From NCBI RefSeq assembly GCF_011300455.1, contig NZ_CP049869.1, forward strand, positions 2,321,501 to 2,385,500: a stretch of DNA of 64,000 bases, given 5' to 3'. Positions within the stretch are counted from its first letter, which is position 1. Every line of letters starts with the position of its first letter. Source of the DNA: Sphingomonas piscis. GTDB lineage: Bacteria; Pseudomonadota; Alphaproteobacteria; Sphingomonadales; Sphingomonadaceae. Position numbers and translations under genes: made by a program. Shown one piece after another: positions 61,957-64,000 of this stretch. The notes beneath the pieces are model-generated. The model worked only from the letters and a program-made list of their open reading frames with translations. It ran no database searches and had not been told where the DNA came from.

Positions 61957-63291
61957 CTAGGCGGGCACGCCGTAAAGGTCGTGCTCGTCCGCATCCTCGA
62001 CGGTGACCTCGACGATGTCTCCCGCGGCGAGATGGCCGGCATCCCGCAGGTGGACTTCGCCGTCGATTTCCGGCGCGTCGGCCTTGGAGCGGCCGGTGGC
62101 GCCGCCGGTGTCCGGATCGACCGCATCGATGATGACGTCCACGGTGCGCCCGACTTTGGCCGCGAGTTTCTCTGCGCTGATCCGGGCGGTCAGTTCCATC
62201 ACCCGGGCGTAGCGTTCTTCCTTGACCTCCTCCGGCACGTGCCCGGGCAGGTTGTTGGCCGCGGCACCCTCGACCGGCTCGAAGCGGAAGGCGCCGACGC
62301 GGTCGAGTTGCGCCTCCTCCAGCCAGCGGAGGAGATAATCGAAATCCTCTTCCGTCTCGCCGGGGAAGCCGACGACGAAGCTGGAGCGGATGGCGATGTC
62401 GGGGCAGATCTCGCGCCACGAGCGGATCCGCTCAAGCACCTTCGCCTCGTTGGCGGGGCGCCGCATGGCACGAAGCACGTTCGGGCTAGCGTGCTGGAAG
62501 GGGATGTCGAGGTAGGGGAGAACCAGCCCCTCCGCCATCAGCGGAATGACTCGATCGACGTGCGGGTAGGGGTAAACGTAATGCAGGCGAACCCAGGCGC
62601 CGAGCTCGCCCAGCGCGCGCGCCAGATCCGTCATGTGGGCGCGCACCTCGCCGCCCTTCCAGCGCCAGCTGGCATGCTTCAGGTCGACGCCATAGGCCGA
62701 CGTGTCCTGGCTGATGACCAGCAGTTCCTTAATGCCCGCCGCGATCAGCTTCTCGGCCTCGCGGAGGATCGCGTCGGGACGGCGGCTGGCGAGATCACCG
62801 CGCAGGCTCGGGATGATGCAGAAGGCGCAGCGGTGGTTGCAACCTTCCGAGATCTTCAGGTAGCTATAGTGCCGCGGAGTCAGCTTCAGCCCGCTGTCGG
62901 GCACCAGGTTGATGAAGGCGTTGGGCGGCATCGGCGCGGCGTCGTAGACGGCGCCGACCACCTCTTCATACTGGTGGGCGCCGGTGATCGCGAGCACGTT
63001 GGGGAAGCGGTTCCGGATCACGTCCGCTTCCTTGCCCATGCAGCCGGTGACGATCACCCGCCCATTCTCGGCGATGGCTTCGCCGATCGCTTCCAGGCTC
63101 TCCTCCTTGGCGGAATCGAGAAAGCCGCAAGTGTTGACCAGCACCACGTCGGCGCCCGCATAATCGGCCGACATCGAATAGCCGTCGGAGCGCAGCTTGG
63201 TCATGATCCGCTCGCTGTCGACCAGATTCTTGGGACAGCCGAGCGAGACCAGGCCCACCTTGGGGGCTTGCGGAAGGGACATGACGTTCAT
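61957..63291 (-). CDS. rimO: ribosomal protein S12 methylthiotransferase
   Basis: A 444-residue radical SAM enzyme that adds a methylthio group to Asp88 of ribosomal protein S12. The N-terminal MTTase domain has [16 protein letters not shown] and [14 protein letters not shown] with cluster Cys residues. The radical SAM motif is CNHRCAFC, followed by SLRGDLASR, and a C-terminal TRAM domain ends [10 protein letters not shown]. The SLGCPKN form favours RimO over MiaB. Confidence 0.95.
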   Translation of the reverse strand: MNVMSLPQAPKVGLVSLGCPKNLVDSERIMTKLRSDGYSMSADYAGADVVLVNTCGFLDSAKEESLEAIGEAIAENGRVIVTGCMGKEADVIRNRFPNVLAITGAHQYEEVVGAVYDAAPMPPNAFINLVPDSGLKLTPRHYSYLKISEGCNHRCAFCIIPSLRGDLASRRPDAILREAEKLIAAGIKELLVISQDTSAYGVDLKHASWRWKGGEVRAHMTDLARALGELGAWVRLHYVYPYPHVDRVIPLMAEGLVLPYLDIPFQHASPNVLRAMRRPANEAKVLERIRSWREICPDIAIRSSFVVGFPGETEEDFDYLLRWLEEAQLDRVGAFRFEPVEGAAANNLPGHVPEEVKEERYARVMELTARISAEKLAAKVGRTVDVIIDAVDPDTGGATGRSKADAPEIDGEVHLRDAGHLAAGDIVEVTVEDADEHDLYGVPA

Positions 63292-63336
63292 TGGAAGGCC
63301 GCGCCTGTAGCGGAAAATCGCGGCGAAATCGAGGCC

Positions 63337-64000
63337 TTACGTCTTGCTGTCGATGATCTCCAGGATACGGTCGCCAAGCTCGACCTTCTCGATGGTCGCA
63401 GGCCCGTGCGCTTCCTCGCCGCGGATCAGGCGAACGGCGACGCCCGTGCAGATTTGCGCAAGGGTCATTCCGACCTCGTGCGCCTCCACCACCCGCTCGC
63501 GCAGCATGACCTGGCCCGAGGTGGTGGCGAGATCCGCGAGATATTCGGCGCGGTGCGGTCCTTCCAGTGAGCTGGCCATCAGCAGGCCGGAGAAGCTCAC
63601 CGGATTGATCACCGTGTCGGCCCCCGCCTGTTTGGCGATGTCTTCATTGTCGTCGTCGCGGATGGTGACGCTGATCTTGAGCGCAGGCGCCATCTTCCGC
63701 GCCGTCAGAACGACTAGGATGTTGCTGTCGTCGCGGCCGGCGGCGACGATCAGTGCGGACGCTTGCTCGATCCTTGCTGCGGCTAGGGTCTCGTTACGGG
63801 TCGCATCCGCCAGAAGCACGGTTACGCCGCAATCCTTTGCATCGGCAATGGCCGCATCGTCGCAGTCGATGACGACAAGGCGGCGCGGGTCGGTGCCCCG
63901 GGCGAGCAATTCCTTGACGGCCTTGACGTTGCTTGCGCCGTAGCCCGCAACGACGATGTGGTCGGACAAGTTGTTCTGGATGAGTTGCATGATCCACCTG
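63337..64000 (-). CDS. potassium channel, RCK (TrkA-N/TrkA-C) part, 5' end outside window
   Basis: At least 221 residues. The frame stays open past 63990 to the right edge, reading RWIMQLIQNNLSDHIVVAGYG, here in part, so the ATG at 63990 is probably internal. A Rossmann RCK domain (VVAGYGASNVKAV, VVIDCDD, LLADATRNETL) is followed by a TrkA-C-like domain from about residue 135. Such proteins start with a two-helix ion channel, which would lie beyond 64000. Confidence 0.82.
   Translation of the reverse strand, partial: RWIMQLIQNNLSDHIVVAGYGASNVKAVKELLARGTDPRRLVVIDCDDAAIADAKDCGVTVLLADATRNETLAAARIEQASALIVAAGRDDSNILVVLTARKMAPALKISVTIRDDDNEDIAKQAGADTVINPVSFSGLLMASSLEGPHRAEYLADLATTSGQVMLRERVVEAHEVGMTLAQICTGVAVRLIRGEEAHGPATIEKVELGDRILEIIDSKT

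Noticed and set aside
61981..63570. 529-codon plus-strand open frame across rimO
   Set aside because: Antisense to rimO, whose cluster motifs and TRAM domain are intact.

Overview
The window reads as a chromosomal segment of a sphingomonad (Alphaproteobacteria, Sphingomonadales). It is GC-rich, coding density is very high, and genes are packed in short operons with many 4-nt ATGA/GTGA overlaps. Family-level markers agree with this: a LOV-HTH photoreceptor very close to EL222 of Erythrobacter, a tonB-exbB-exbD-exbD cluster, DUF1285/DUF484/DUF1003/DUF72 proteins in typical settings, and palindromic REP-like repeats of sphingomonad type. I see no rRNA, tRNA, insertion sequence, prophage or CRISPR array. 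No gene-free stretch exceeds 300 bases; the longest is 1420-1699, which holds a strong terminator hairpin.

Layout. 1-9.1 kb: 3' part of a circularly permuted ATP-grasp gene, a type I secretion pair (HlyD adaptor and ABC exporter), a divergent blue-light LOV-HTH regulator, cca-nudix-DUF1285, then a FolM-like reductase and folB. 9.3-16.5 kb: tonB/exbB/exbD/exbD closed by a terminator, then glmU-glmS (UDP-GlcNAc supply), a CsaA-like protein and alr. 16.5-18.6 kb: nth, dapB and a DUF72 gene on the minus strand. 18.8-27.8 kb: a compact molybdenum cofactor and nitrate assimilation island, with moaD-moaE-moaB-moaC-moeA on plus converging on narK-nasA-mobA-moaA-tauE on minus. The narK leader carries an intrinsic terminator preceded by small hexaloop hairpins, which suggests nitrate-responsive antitermination.

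28-44 kb: a class III sirtuin, era-rnc-lepB, pgi-gor, a phytoene-dehydrogenase-like oxidoreductase and CoA transferase, telA with a membrane partner, a three-gene TadG/TadE cluster, a small transaldolase, DUF484 and xerC. 43.7-53.6 kb: dedA-gshB-yraN-rsmI, hemW-rdgB-rph, hrcA-grpE, a glutamine-amidotransferase-like hydrolase, DUF1003 and a small metallopeptidase. 53.7-64 kb: acpP-fabF-mltG, a membrane-fused spermidine-synthase-like protein, SH3 and MarR genes, an M17 aminopeptidase, a membrane-bound winged-helix regulator, rimO, and the RCK part of a potassium channel running off the right edge.

The most notable quality signal is that four genes (tauE, the FAD oxidoreductase, xerC, fabF) are each broken by the same event: a run of five G or C where six would restore the frame. 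Since fabF is normally required for growth, this pattern points to homopolymer under-calling in the sequence rather than four real pseudogenes. The most interesting biology is the nitrate leader RNA, the EL222-like light sensor beside a secretion system, repeats placed inside or at the start of coding regions, and a transaldolase that would usually be mislabelled as fructose-6-phosphate aldolase.
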